Counted from the stretch's first letter, positions 22,437 to 31,278 are shown. The stretch is DNA of 64,000 nt from Pseudonocardia halophobica (GCF_027922425.1 NZ_BSFQ01000004.1:8464-72463); one strand, 5' to 3'. Notes: generated from the letters alone by a model not told the origin. Numbers and translations: made by a program.

Positions 22437-25043
22437 TCAGCTCGCGTCGGCGTCGGGATCCGCGCCGGCGCGGGCGGCGGCCACGTGGTCGGCGGCCTCG
22501 CGGCGGCTCCCGACCCCGAGCTTGGCGAGGACGGCCGAGACGTGGTGGTCGACGGTGCGGATCGAGAGCACGAGCCGTTCGGCGATCTCGGTGTTGGTGC
22601 GGCCCTCGGCGACCAGCGCGAGGATCTCGGCCTGGCGCGGGGTCAGCCCGGCGGGGTGGGCCCGGGTCGCCGCCCGCGCGCCCCGCCGGACCTGCCGCAC
22701 CCCGAGCCCGCGCAGGGCGCCGCGCACGCGCGCCGCCGCCGGACGGGCGCCGAGACCGTCGAGGATCTCGAGCGCCGCGGCCGCCCGCCCGGGCTCGCCC
22801 GACTCGGCGAGCTCGAGCGCCCGCTCGTAGGGGGCGCCGATCGCCGCCCAGCCCTCCGCGGCCTCGAGCCGGTCCCCGCGCAGGGCGGCCAGGGTCTCGG
22901 GCGGGCAGCCCCGGAAGGGGACGACGGGCTCGCCCAGGCGGGCGAGGGCGCGCAGCACGTCGGCGCGTTCCCGCTCCCGGCCCGGCCGGTCGGTGCGGGC
23001 GAGCAGGTCGCGGGCGGCGGCGACGTGCGCCGGGGCGGGCCGGCCGGCGAGCCAGGCGTGCTCCAGGGCCGCGGCGAGCACCGGGAGCAGTTGGAAGGCG
23101 CTGCCGGAGTCCTCGGTGTAGGCGAGGGCGTCGGCCAGCAGCCGCGGGGCGTCGTCGTCGCCGCGACGGACGGCGAGCAGGGCCAGCCCGGGCAGGCAGT
23201 AGCGCAGCAGCACCCCGCGGCCGCCGGACCGCTCCAGGATCGCCCGGTACTCCGCCTCCGCCGCGTCCCAGTCGCCCCGCAGGGCCCGCAGCCGCAACCG
23301 GTAGGAGCGGCAGGAGTGGTCGAAGAACGGGAAGTCCCGGCCGCGCCCGAACTCCTCCCGCTCGGCCAGCAGCGCGTCCATCTCGTCGTACCGGCCGCGC
23401 TGCCAGAGCGCGATCGCGGTGTTGAGGTACCCCATCATCGCGGCGTCCTGGTCGCCCGCCTCCCGGGCGAGGGCGAGGCCGCGGCGCGCCTCGGCGTACC
23501 CGTCCTCGTCGCCGAGCGCCATCCGCGCCCGGCCGCGGAACACCAGCGGCACCGGCGGTGTGCGCCCGTCCGCCCGCCGCGCGACGGCGACCGCCTCCTC
23601 CAGCGGCGGGAGCGCCTCGCCCTCCCGGTCCAGGTTGACGAGCAGGGTGCCCAGGTGGGTGAGGGCGAAGACCCGTTCCGGGCTGTCGCCGGCCTCGGTG
23701 AGCCCGGCCGCCCGCGTCGCCGACCGAAGGGCCGCGGCCGGCTGCTGGTCCGACCACTGCTGCACGGACAGCACGGCCAGCGCGTGCGCGAGCGCACGGG
23801 GATCGCCGTCCTCACGCAGCCGGACGGCCTCGGCCGCCGCCCGCACCCCCTCCCCGGCACCGGCGTGGAACAGGGCCCACGAGTAGGCGTCCTGCACGGC
23901 CATCCGGGTCGGCTCGTCGAGCAGGTGCGCGACCCGCAGCACCTCCGCATAGAGCCGCGCGCCCTCCGTCTGCGCCCCGGCCCGGCAGGCCTGCGCGGCC
24001 GCCTCCGGCCCGTGCTCGGCCACCGCGCGCTCGTCGCCCGCGGCCACCGCGTGGTGCACGACGCGCACGAGGTCGGGCTCGGGGGCGGCGAGCAGCGCGG
24101 CGACGACCCGGGCGTGGTGCCGCATGCGGCCCAGCACCGGCTGGGCTTCCTCGACGGCCCGGCGGGCCAGCTCGTGACGGAACGCGACGGCCGTCGGACG
24201 GACCTCGAGGATCCCGCGGCGTTCCGCCTCGGCGACCACGGTGAGGTCGTCGACCAGCGCCCGGGCCAGCGACAGCTCGACCTCCCCGGGCACCACGGCG
24301 AGCCGGTCCAGGGCCTCCCGGGCGGGATCGTCGAGCGTCCGGATCCGGGCCAGCACGGCGTCGACCACCGTGGCGGGCGGGAGGTCCGCCGGGGTCCCGG
24401 ACGCGATCACCTCGCTGAGGAAGAAGGGGTTGCCGCCGGTGGAGCGGTGCAGCGCCGCGGGGTCGGCGCCCGTGCCCGCGCTGAGCCGCGCCACGGCCGC
24501 CGGCGACAGCGGCCGGGGGGTCAGGCGGCGGACCGCCGGCCCGGTGAGCGCGCCGAGCAGGGTCGGCAGGGCGTGTCCCGGCGGTGCCTCCCCGTCGCGG
24601 TAGGTGAGGACGAGCACCGCGGGCAGGTCGGGCACCCGGCGCCCGGCGTGCCGCAGCACGTCGAGGGTCCCCTCGTCCGCCCAGTGCACGTCCTCGACCA
24701 CCAGCACCGTCGGCGGGCCCGGCCCGGCCAGCTCCTCGACGACGGCGCCCATCACGGCCTCCCGGTCGCCCGTCCGCGCCGCCGCGGCGAGCGGGCCCGC
24801 GCCGGGGTCCCGCGCCGCGTCCCGCAGCGGGCCGAGCGGCCGCGGGGAGAACAGGTCGTCGCAGGCCCCGGCCAGCACCCGGGCGCGTGCGGAGACCCGG
24901 GCCGCGAACGCGCGGACCAGGCTGGTCTTGCCGATGCCGGCCTCGCCGGCCACCAGCACGACCGAGCCGGCGCCGGAGGCCGCCCCCGCGACCGCCTCCT
25001 CCAGCGCCTCGAGCTCCGCCGCGCGCTCGAGGAGCGTCCCCAC
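22437..25043 (-). CDS. LuxR-family ATPase regulator (MalT/LAL type)
   Basis: An 868-residue paralogue of the protein at 19574: LLERAAELEALEEAV at the start, Walker A GEAGIGKTS, Walker B VLVVEDVHWADE, TPR-like middle, and C-terminal LuxR helix-turn-helix (LTPRQAEILALVAEGRTNTEIA, LSIRTVDHHVSAVLAKLGV). The GTG at 25043 is chosen because the homologue starts at the same alignment point; the open frame extends to 25127. Several stretches are shared almost word for word with the paralogue (AHPAGLT, YERALELAESGEPG), so an old duplication is likely. Target genes unknown; the remnant oxidoreductase between them may once have been one. Confidence 0.92.
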   Translation of the reverse strand: MGTLLERAAELEALEEAVAGAASGAGSVVLVAGEAGIGKTSLVRAFAARVSARARVLAGACDDLFSPRPLGPLRDAARDPGAGPLAAAARTGDREAVMGAVVEELAGPGPPTVLVVEDVHWADEGTLDVLRHAGRRVPDLPAVLVLTYRDGEAPPGHALPTLLGALTGPAVRRLTPRPLSPAAVARLSAGTGADPAALHRSTGGNPFFLSEVIASGTPADLPPATVVDAVLARIRTLDDPAREALDRLAVVPGEVELSLARALVDDLTVVAEAERRGILEVRPTAVAFRHELARRAVEEAQPVLGRMRHHARVVAALLAAPEPDLVRVVHHAVAAGDERAVAEHGPEAAAQACRAGAQTEGARLYAEVLRVAHLLDEPTRMAVQDAYSWALFHAGAGEGVRAAAEAVRLREDGDPRALAHALAVLSVQQWSDQQPAAALRSATRAAGLTEAGDSPERVFALTHLGTLLVNLDREGEALPPLEEAVAVARRADGRTPPVPLVFRGRARMALGDEDGYAEARRGLALAREAGDQDAAMMGYLNTAIALWQRGRYDEMDALLAEREEFGRGRDFPFFDHSCRSYRLRLRALRGDWDAAEAEYRAILERSGGRGVLLRYCLPGLALLAVRRGDDDAPRLLADALAYTEDSGSAFQLLPVLAAALEHAWLAGRPAPAHVAAARDLLARTDRPGRERERADVLRALARLGEPVVPFRGCPPETLAALRGDRLEAAEGWAAIGAPYERALELAESGEPGRAAAALEILDGLGARPAAARVRGALRGLGVRQVRRGARAATRAHPAGLTPRQAEILALVAEGRTNTEIAERLVLSIRTVDHHVSAVLAKLGVGSRREAADHVAAARAGADPDADAS

Positions 25044-25209
25044 CCGGCGATCGTGACAGCCCGGACGACCGGAGCGGAAGGCCCGCGGGGGACGGACGGG
25101 TGCGCGACGACACGATCCGCCCGGCACCCGCAGCCGTCGGGCAACCCCGACCGGTGGTTACGCTGGATCACGGCGCGTGCCACGGGGCCGCGGCGGAGGG
25201 AGTGCGCAG

Positions 25210-26820
25210 GTGGTGCAGGTCGGATCGGCCGAGCGGGTGGCGGGCGACGTGCTCGCGGAGGCCGGGCGGCGGCGGTCGTTCGCGGTCATCAGCCACCCCG
25301 ACGCCGGCAAGTCCACGCTCACCGAGGCGCTCGCGCTGCACGCCGAGGTCATCGACTCGGCCGGCGCGGTGCACGGCAAGTCCGGCCGCAAGGGCGTCAC
25401 CTCGGACTGGATGGAGATGGAGCGCCAGCGCGGCATCTCGGTGTCCAGTGCGGTGCTGCAGTTCGAGTACGGCGGCGCCGTGATCAACCTGCTCGACACC
25501 CCGGGCCACGGCGACTTCTCCGAGGACACCTACCGCGTGCTCGCGGCCGTCGACGCCGCGGTCATGCTGCTCGACGCCGCCAAGGGCCTCGAGCCGCAGA
25601 CGTTGAAGCTGTTCGACGTCTGCCGCTCGCGCAAGATCCCCGTCCTCACCTTCGTGAACAAGTGGGACCGGCCCGGGCGCGAGGCCCTCGAGCTGCTCGA
25701 CGAGGTGGAGCAGACGATCGGGCTGCGACCGATGCCCGTCACCTGGCCGCTCGGCGTCGCGGGGGAGCTGCGCGGGCTGATCGAGGTCGCCACCGGCGAG
25801 TTCACCCGCTTCACCCGTGCCGCGGGCGGGGCCACCCGGGCCGCGGCCGAGGCGGTGCCCGCCGAGGTGATCGCGGCCGAGGAGCCGCAGTTCTGGTCCA
25901 CCGCGCAGGACGAGCTGGCCCTGCTCGAGGAGATCGGCGCGCAGTTCGACGAGAAGGACTTCCTGGCCGGCACCGCCACCCCCGTCCTGTTCGGCGCGGC
26001 GCTGTCGAACATCGGCGTCGCCCGGCTGCTCGACGCGCTGGTCGAGCTGGCCCCGCCGCCGTCGGAGCGCGAGGACGCCGAGGGCCGGCCGCGCGCGCTC
26101 GACGCCCCGCTGGCCGGGCTGGTCTTCAAGGTCCAGGCGGGCATGGACAAGGCGCACCGGGACCGGATGGCGTTCCTGCGGATCCACTCCGGCCGGTTCG
26201 AGCGCGGCATGGTGCTCACCCACGCCGCCACCGGCAAGCCGTTCGCCACGAAGTACGCGCAGTCCGTGTTCGGCAACCAGCGCACCACCGTCGAGGAGGC
26301 GTTCCCCGGCGACATCGTGGGCCTGGTCAACGCCAACGCCCTGCGGCCCGGCGACACCCTCTACGCCGCCGACCCGGTGCACTACCCGGCCATCCCCAGC
26401 TTCGCGCCCGAGCACTTCTCCGTCGCCCGCTGCGCCGACGCGGGCAAGAGCAAGCAGTTCCGCCGCGGCATCGAGCAGCTCGACGGCGAGGGCGTGATCC
26501 AGGTGCTGCGCTCCGACCGGCGCGGCGACCAGGCGCCGGTGCTCGCCGCCGTCGGACCCCTGCAGTTCGACGTCGTGGCCGCCCGGATGGCGTCCGAGTT
26601 CTCCGCCCCGATCACCCTCGAGCACCTGCCCTACCAGGTCGCCCGGGTCACGGACGAGGAGGGCGAGATCGCGCTGGCCCGCCAGTCCGAGTGCGAGGTG
26701 CTCGTGCGCAGCGACGGGGTGCGGCTGGCGGTGTTCAGCAACAAGTGGCGGATGGACGTCGTGATCCGGAAGTTCCCGGACGTCCGGTTCGAGCCGCTGC
26801 TCGCCGGCACCGTCGACTGA
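25210..26820 (+). CDS. prfC: peptide chain release factor 3
   Basis: A 536-residue translational GTPase that recycles release factors 1 and 2. G1 is SHPDAGKST (about 29-37), G3 is DTPGHGDF, G4 is NKWDR; domain II and the RF3 C-terminal domain (LQFDVVAARMASEFSAPI, SNKWRMDVVIRKFPDVRFEPL) follow. GTG 25210 has a GGAGGG site at the right distance; a second GTG follows at 25213. The next gene starts eight bases after the stop, so they may be cotranscribed. Confidence 0.95.
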   Translation: MVQVGSAERVAGDVLAEAGRRRSFAVISHPDAGKSTLTEALALHAEVIDSAGAVHGKSGRKGVTSDWMEMERQRGISVSSAVLQFEYGGAVINLLDTPGHGDFSEDTYRVLAAVDAAVMLLDAAKGLEPQTLKLFDVCRSRKIPVLTFVNKWDRPGREALELLDEVEQTIGLRPMPVTWPLGVAGELRGLIEVATGEFTRFTRAAGGATRAAAEAVPAEVIAAEEPQFWSTAQDELALLEEIGAQFDEKDFLAGTATPVLFGAALSNIGVARLLDALVELAPPPSEREDAEGRPRALDAPLAGLVFKVQAGMDKAHRDRMAFLRIHSGRFERGMVLTHAATGKPFATKYAQSVFGNQRTTVEEAFPGDIVGLVNANALRPGDTLYAADPVHYPAIPSFAPEHFSVARCADAGKSKQFRRGIEQLDGEGVIQVLRSDRRGDQAPVLAAVGPLQFDVVAARMASEFSAPITLEHLPYQVARVTDEEGEIALARQSECEVLVRSDGVRLAVFSNKWRMDVVIRKFPDVRFEPLLAGTVD

Positions 26821-26827
26821 GCGCGTC

Positions 26828-28120
26828 GTGACCTGGCGGAACTGGGCGGGCAACCAGCAGACCCGGCCCGTCCGGGTCGTCGAGGCGCACGACGCCGGCG
26901 AGGTCGCCTCGGCGGTCAAGGCCGCCGCGCGGGAGGGGCTGCGGGTCAAGGCGCTGGGCAGCGGCCACTCGTTCACCGGGATCGGCGTGCCCGACGGCGT
27001 CGCGGTGCGGCCGCCCGCCGGCCCCGGGCTCTCGCTCGACGGCGACCTCGTGACCGTGCCCGCGGGCCTGACGTTGCGCGCGCTCAACGCGCTGCTCTGG
27101 GAGCAGGGCCGGGCGCTGCCGAACCTGGGCGACATCGACGCGCAGACGATCTCGGGTGCGATCTCCACCGGCACGCACGGCACCGGCGCGACGTACCGGG
27201 GCATCGCCGCGCAGGTCCGGGGCCTGGAGATGGTCCTGGCCGACGGGTCGGTGCTGCGCTGCACCCCGGACGAGAACCCGGAGGTCCTGCACGCCGCCCG
27301 CGTCGGGCTGGGCGCGCTGGGCGTGCTCACCGCGGTGACCCTCGAGACCGTGCCGGCGTTCCGGCTGCACGCCGTGGAGCGGGCGCTGCCGCTGGCCGAG
27401 GTCCTCGACGGCCTCGACGAGCTCGCCGCCGCGAACGACCACGTCGAGTTCTACTGGTTCCCGCACACCGAGCTCGCCGTGCTCAAGCGGAACAACCGCA
27501 CGGTGGCGGACGGGCCCCGACGCGGGCGGGCGACCGAGTGGGTCGGCGACCAGCTGCTCGGCAACGCCGGGTTCGCGGCCGTCTGCGGGCTGGGCGCGCG
27601 GGTCCCGACGCTGGTGCCCCGGCTGAACCGGCTGATGGCGGGGCGGATGGCCGCACCGGAGTACGTCGACCGCTCGTACCGGGTGTTCTGCAGCCCGCGG
27701 CGCGTGCGCTTCCTCGAGATGGAGTACGCGGTGCCGCGCGAGGCGCTGGGGGAGGCGTTCGCCGGGCTGCGGGCCGCCGCGGCGCGACACGGTGGGGACG
27801 TGACGGTGCCGGTGGAGGTGCGGGTCACCGCGGCCGACGACGTCCCCTTGTCGACGGCGTCGGGCCGCGACACCGCCTACCTCGCCGTGCACGTCGCGCG
27901 GGGCCGGCCGCACGAGGCGTACTTCGGGGCCGTCGAGTCGGTGATGACGGCGCTCGCCGGCCGACCGCACTGGGGCAAGCTGCACAGTCGCACGGCCGCC
28001 GAGCTGCGCCCGCTCTATCCCGGTTTCGACGCCTTCGTCGCCCTCCGGGACCGGCTCGACCCCGAGGGCCGCTTCCGCAACGCCTATCTGGACCGTGTGC
28101 TGGGGGTTCCGGGCGCGTGA
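26828..28120 (+). CDS. FAD-linked sugar-1,4-lactone oxidase
   Basis: A 430-residue VAO-fold flavoenzyme of the L-gulonolactone/D-arabinonolactone oxidase family. The FAD segment is LGSGHSFTGIGVPDG, GAISTGTHGTG binds the pyrophosphate, and the C-terminal HWGKLH motif is diagnostic of the lactone-oxidase group. Reaction: oxidation of an aldono-1,4-lactone with oxygen or an electron acceptor. GTG 26828, eight bases behind prfC. Exact substrate unknown; actinobacterial members often prefer L-gulono-lactone as dehydrogenases. Confidence 0.9.
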   Translation: MTWRNWAGNQQTRPVRVVEAHDAGEVASAVKAAAREGLRVKALGSGHSFTGIGVPDGVAVRPPAGPGLSLDGDLVTVPAGLTLRALNALLWEQGRALPNLGDIDAQTISGAISTGTHGTGATYRGIAAQVRGLEMVLADGSVLRCTPDENPEVLHAARVGLGALGVLTAVTLETVPAFRLHAVERALPLAEVLDGLDELAAANDHVEFYWFPHTELAVLKRNNRTVADGPRRGRATEWVGDQLLGNAGFAAVCGLGARVPTLVPRLNRLMAGRMAAPEYVDRSYRVFCSPRRVRFLEMEYAVPREALGEAFAGLRAAAARHGGDVTVPVEVRVTAADDVPLSTASGRDTAYLAVHVARGRPHEAYFGAVESVMTALAGRPHWGKLHSRTAAELRPLYPGFDAFVALRDRLDPEGRFRNAYLDRVLGVPGA

Positions 28121-28149
28121 GACGTGCGTCCGAAATTGAGATTCCCCTT

Positions 28150-28174
28150 GTTTTGTAGGGGCGCCGAGGGGTAG
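28150..28174 (+). promoter_or_regulatory. sigma-B/F-type promoter, best match in the window
   Basis: GTTT, 15 bp, GGGTAG, nine bases, ATG at 28184. This is an ideal -35 and an excellent -10 for a stress sigma factor. Confidence 0.75.
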
Positions 28175-28183
28175 CAGTTAGAC

Positions 28184-28465
28184 ATGGCTAACGCGAGGCC
28201 GGCGGTCCGGGAGTTCCGGGTGCTCCGCCGGGCCTGCCTGGCACCGTCCGCCCGCCCCGTCCGACGAGTGCGGCGCCGCGTCGCCGAGCCCTCCGTCCGG
28301 CTCGCGGTGGTCGCCGCCGTGGTGATGGTCGTGCTGGCCGGCGGCCTCCTCGCCGCCGTCTCGGCCGGCGCCCCGCCCGCCCTCGTGCTGGGCCTCTGCG
28401 TCGCCGCCCTGCTCGTCCGGCCGCTGGCGGTGCTCCGCCACCGCCGCACCGCCGGCCGCCGCTGA
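28184..28465 (+). CDS. small basic membrane protein
   Basis: A 93-residue protein. The first 38 residues are strongly basic (many Arg), then two hydrophobic helices follow (LAVVAAVVMVVLAGGLLAAVS and PALVLGLCVAALLVRPLAVL), ending in an Arg-rich tail. No family is recognised. Support comes from the ideal stress promoter exactly nine bases before the ATG. The stop overlaps the 17-bp repeats that separate it from the convergent gene. Role unknown, probably envelope stress. Confidence 0.65.
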   Translation: MANARPAVREFRVLRRACLAPSARPVRRVRRRVAEPSVRLAVVAAVVMVVLAGGLLAAVSAGAPPALVLGLCVAALLVRPLAVLRHRRTAGRR

Positions 28466-28516
28466 GGGCTGTCCCTCGCTGACGGCTGTCCTTCGCTGAC
28501 GGCTCTCTCGCTGAGG
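28461..28516. repeat. 17-bp tandem repeats between convergent genes
   Basis: Three direct repeats of about 17 bp (GCTGACGGCTGTCCTTC type) and a partial fourth, running from the stop of the membrane-protein gene to the stop of the convergent SnoaL-type gene. Possibly a terminator region; no clean hairpin is seen. Confidence 0.7.
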
Positions 28517-28518
28517 AG

Positions 28519-28935
28519 CTACCCGAGCGGCGGCATCACGCCGCAGCGCTGCAGCCAGCCCAGCCAGTCCCCGAAGTGCCACACCTCGATCGGCGTGTCG
28601 CGGTACCAGTGGAGGACGTGCGCTCCGCTGCCCTCCGTGGCGAGGCCGGTGGGTGCCAGCGGCAGCAACGGTGACGCACCGGTGAAGGTCGCGGTGCAGC
28701 TCCACCGGGCGATGGTCGTGTCGCCGTCCCGCATCTCCTCGTGGATGGTCAGCGAGAAGTCGGGGAACGCCTGGTGGAAGCCGGTGATGAGCTGCTTCAG
28801 GCCCTCCCGGTCCATGTCGGGGAAAGGCGGGAGGTGGTAGGCGACGTCGGCGGGGAAGAGCTCGTCGACGACGTCGACCTTCCCCGTGCACCACGCGTCG
28901 CCGAAGCGGGAGAAGAAGCCGGTCTGCGAGGACAT
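28519..28935 (-). CDS. SnoaL/NTF2-like ester cyclase family protein
   Basis: A 138-residue alpha+beta-barrel protein. Family features are RFGDAWCTGKVDVVDELFPADVAYHLPPF, then GLKQLITGFHQAFPDFSLTIHEE and VLHWYRDTPIEVWHFGDW. These small proteins include polyketide cyclases and hydrolases and many of unknown role. ATG 28935 with an AGGGAG ribosome site; the longer frame upstream only translates the G-rich repeat and is rejected. No pathway partner is adjacent. Confidence 0.8.
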   Translation of the reverse strand: MSSQTGFFSRFGDAWCTGKVDVVDELFPADVAYHLPPFPDMDREGLKQLITGFHQAFPDFSLTIHEEMRDGDTTIARWSCTATFTGASPLLPLAPTGLATEGSGAHVLHWYRDTPIEVWHFGDWLGWLQRCGVMPPLG

Positions 28936-29021
28936 GAACACTCCCTGTGGCTCGGGCGGTGGGCTTGCGGGCGGTGGGGCTGTGATCGTGGAGCCGGATG
29001 GTGGAGCCCGTGCGCCGGAGC

Positions 29022-29080
29022 CGTGCGGCGGTGGGGCGTGCGGCGGTGGGTCGTGTGGCGGTGGGTCGTGTGGCGGGGGT
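29022..29080. repeat. 15-bp G-rich tandem repeats
   Basis: Four copies of CGTGYGGCGGTGGGK (at 29022, 29037, 29052 and 29067), inside a longer G-rich tract from about 28980 to 29140. The runs of G could fold as a G-quadruplex. It lies upstream of the SnoaL-type gene, on whose template strand it would encode a Pro-Pro-Pro-His repeat; I treat it as non-coding. Confidence 0.7.
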
Positions 29081-29303
29081 CGTGCGATGGAGCGAGGCGG
29101 TGGAGTCGTGGTGCGGGACGGTGGGTCCACCGGGCCGTGGTCGCCAGCCGGTGGCCCGCCGGGCCGTCCACCGTCCTCGCGCCGGTCGAGGCGGTCAAGG
29201 AGGCGGTCAAGGAGCCGGTCGGTCTCCGGCCTCTCCCACACCCGGGCCGGACCTGCAGGCGGGGGTGCCCGGTCCGTGCGCGGAGCCCCGGTAGCGTCGC
29301 GAC
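29081..29303. other. intergenic stretch before the pentapeptide gene
   Basis: About 220 bases between divergent genes, partly G-rich. Two short direct repeats (GAGGCGGTCAAGGAG type) near 29190-29215 are all I see; no confident promoter. Confidence 0.35.
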
Positions 29304-29981
29304 GTGGCTCGCCGGACCCGCACGACCCGCACGACCAAGACCCGCCCCGACCCGCCCGACCTGCCGTCGTCGTACGACCCGGCGACCGGGCCGCCCGAGG
29401 CCGGGGACCTGTGGGACGGGGTCGAGGCGGGGCCGGACGTGCTCTTCCCGGAGCACGTCGCGGACCTGCGGCTGCACGAGTGCCGGTTCTCCGGGGTCGA
29501 TCTCGCGGGCCGGACGCTCAGCGGGCTGCACTGCCGCGACACCGAGTTCCACCGCTGCGACTTCTCCGGCGCGGTGCTCGACGACGCCGTGTTCACGCGC
29601 GTGACCTTCACGGACTGCCGGTTCACCGGCACCGAGCTGAACGGCGCGGGGCTGAACGACGTCCGGATCTCCGGCTGCCGCGCGGACCTGGCCCGCTTCC
29701 GGATGGCGAAGGGCGCGTTCCTGCACGTCGAGGACACCTCGCTCCGCGGCGCCGACCTCTACCGCTTCACGGCCCAGGACTGCGCGTTCCTGCGCTGCGA
29801 CCTCGGCGAGGCCTCGCTGGAGGACGCCCGGCTGGCCGGCACGGACCTGCACGGCTCGACGGTCGACGACCTGCGCGGCCCGCTCGCCCTGCGCGGCTGC
29901 CGGATCGGCCCCGACCAGCTCGTGCCGGTCGGGGCCCTGCTCCTCGCGGCGCTGGGCGTCGAGATCACCGACCGGCGCTGA
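29304..29981 (+). CDS. pentapeptide-repeat protein
   Basis: A 225-residue protein. After a basic, Thr/Arg/Pro-rich first 25 residues comes a series of A(D/N)LxX-type pentads: CRFSGVDLAGRTLSGLHCRD, TEFHRCDFSGAVLDDAVFTR and later SLRGADLYRF, LAGTDLHGST. These build a right-handed beta-helix. Relatives include DNA-mimic gyrase-protection proteins (Qnr/MfpA), but many have no known role and this one is shorter in repeat number. GTG 29304. It converges with, and overlaps by 17 bp, the HTH gene. Confidence 0.85.
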   Translation: MARRTRTTRTTKTRPDPPDLPSSYDPATGPPEAGDLWDGVEAGPDVLFPEHVADLRLHECRFSGVDLAGRTLSGLHCRDTEFHRCDFSGAVLDDAVFTRVTFTDCRFTGTELNGAGLNDVRISGCRADLARFRMAKGAFLHVEDTSLRGADLYRFTAQDCAFLRCDLGEASLEDARLAGTDLHGSTVDDLRGPLALRGCRIGPDQLVPVGALLLAALGVEITDRR

Positions 29982-30339
29982 GGTCCCCGCCCCGCGGGCG
30001 CAGCGGCTCCTGCAGGATCGCCGACACCCGCTGCCGGCTCACCCCGAACAGCTTGCCGATCCGGGTGATCGACACCTCCTCGCGGTGCAGCGCCCGCGCC
30101 TCCTCGCGGCGGAACCGCCCGCCGACGCTGCCGAGGTCGTCGAGCGCGCGGGTGACCGCCTCGACGACCAGCGGCCGCTCCTCCTGCGTGACGATGTCGT
30201 GCCAGCTCATGCCGTCGGCGCGCAGCCGCTCGAGCTGGTCGACGCGCCGGCGGGCCTCGGTGAGGTCGGCGAGCGTGCGGTCGAGCTGCGAGCCGAGCTC
30301 GCGCAGGGCGGTCACCGCGGGATCGGCCGGACCGGTCAC
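29965..30339 (-). CDS. small helix-turn-helix protein
   Basis: A 124-residue protein. The N-terminal half is a charged helix (LGSQLDRTLADLTEARRRVDQLERL), likely a coiled coil. The C-terminal half holds a clear helix-turn-helix: VSITRIGKLFGVSRQRVSAIL. Probably a DNA-binding regulator of unknown target. GTG 30339 overlaps the stop of the FMN-reductase gene (GTGA), so the two form an operon. Confidence 0.78.
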   Translation of the reverse strand: MTGPADPAVTALRELGSQLDRTLADLTEARRRVDQLERLRADGMSWHDIVTQEERPLVVEAVTRALDDLGSVGGRFRREEARALHREEVSITRIGKLFGVSRQRVSAILQEPLRPRGGDLSAGR

Positions 30340-30833
30340 CGCAGGGCCATCAGGGCGGTGGCCACCGGCTTCCAGCGCTCGGCGTAGGCGTCGAGCTCCG
30401 GCGCCTCGGACCAGGTCGCGTCGATGAGGTAGAGGCCCGGGAGCGCGCAGGTGCCGCCCAGCTCGGAGAGCACCGGCTTGAGGGTCAGGTCGGGCGCCAT
30501 CGCGTGCCCCGGCCCGGCGCCCAGCATCAGCGGCACGGCCACGACGTCCTGCAGCCCGGTGCCGCCCGCGAACTGGTCCAGGAAGAGCTTGAGCAGCCCG
30601 GTGTAGGTCGCCTTGAAGGTCGGGCTGGCGAACACGACCAGGGAGGACTCCTGCACCGACTTGACGGCGGCCGCCACGGCCTCGTCACCCCAGCCGAGCA
30701 GGCCCGGGCCCAGCTCGACGAGGTCGATCACGTGGTCGGGCGCGGCGCCGGTGAGCTTCTCGGCCAGCGCGCTGCCGGCCTGGAGGGTGCGGCTGGCGGG
30801 CTTCGGGTTGCCGACGACGACGGTGACGGTCAC
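30336..30833 (-). CDS. NADPH-dependent FMN reductase family protein
   Basis: A 165-residue flavodoxin-fold protein. TVVVGNPKPASRTLQAGSALAEKL is the phosphate-binding start, LVVFASPTFKATYTGLLKLFLDQF is the FMN isoalloxazine loop (S-P-x-Y/F pattern) and VPLMLGAGPGHAMA follows. Such proteins supply reduced FMN or act as quinone or azo reductases. GTG 30833 with an AGGAG ribosome site; coupled to the HTH gene. A reduced-flavin user nearby would be the LLM oxidoreductase, which is now only a remnant. Confidence 0.87.
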   Translation of the reverse strand: MTVTVVVGNPKPASRTLQAGSALAEKLTGAAPDHVIDLVELGPGLLGWGDEAVAAAVKSVQESSLVVFASPTFKATYTGLLKLFLDQFAGGTGLQDVVAVPLMLGAGPGHAMAPDLTLKPVLSELGGTCALPGLYLIDATWSEAPELDAYAERWKPVATALMALR

Positions 30834-31122
30834 GTGCGCTCCTGCTCTCGATCTCCGGGGGTCGGGGGCCAGCATCCCATCCCGGCCGCCCTCCCCGCCG
30901 CCCACCGATCCGTGGCGCACGTCCACCGCAGCGGTCCGCGCCGTCCCGGCACCAGCCCGAAGGCGCGCGCGCCCCCGGCACGGCCGGGGACCAGCGGCGT
31001 CGTTCCGGGGACCCCGGGTCACGACCTTCACCCACTCGTGGCCCCCAGGCGTGCACGGCCGTCACCCTTTTGAGACCGTGTGGGTGTCCGCCCCCAGTCC
31101 GCACGTATCTCGGGAGACGCAC
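30834..31122. other. intergenic stretch, no clear element
   Basis: About 290 bases between the divergent FMN-reductase and 32-residue peptide genes. A TTTTGAGACC patch near 31070 is unusually AT-rich, but I cannot assign a -35/-10 pair with confidence. Confidence 0.35.
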
Positions 31123-31221
31123 GTGAAGAACCTCGGACGCGCACTCGGCAAGTTCAGCGCCGGCCTCCTCGACGCCCTGGGCATCCTGGGCGGCTGGAAC
31201 CGGGGCCGCCGCGCCCGCTGA
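31123..31221 (+). CDS. 32-residue amphipathic peptide gene
   Basis: GTG 31123 with GGGAG seven bases upstream opens a 32-codon frame: a Lys/Arg start, an amphipathic helix-forming centre (LGKFSAGLLDALGILGGW) and a basic Arg-rich end. A strong hairpin begins nine bases after the stop. Ribosome site plus dedicated terminator make a real small gene plausible. No similarity is recognised. It could be a secreted or membrane-active peptide, or a leader; no processing or export gene is adjacent. Moderate confidence. Confidence 0.5.
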   Translation: MKNLGRALGKFSAGLLDALGILGGWNRGRRAR

Positions 31222-31229
31222 CCGCGGCC

Positions 31230-31260
31230 GCCCGCCCGGTCCCTCGAGGGTCGGGCGGGC
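31230..31260 (+). terminator. hairpin terminator after the 32-residue peptide gene
   Basis: GCCCGCCCG (31230-31238) pairs with CGGGCGGGC (31252-31260), and the loop region CCCTCGAGGG pairs within itself, giving a long GC stem. It starts nine bases past the stop codon. Confidence 0.75.
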
Positions 31261-31278
31261 CCGCCCGGTCCGCCCCCC

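Noticed and set aside
22485..26831. A 1448-codon open frame on the plus strand
   Set aside because: It runs antisense to the LuxR ATPase and out of frame with prfC; composition is the Arg/Pro/Gly-rich shadow typical of high-GC third-position bias, and both real genes have full domain signatures.
28936..29241. N-terminal extension of the SnoaL-type protein with Pro-Pro-Pro-His repeats
   Set aside because: It is a translation of the 15-bp G-rich repeat; the ATG at 28935 has a good ribosome site and matches the family start.
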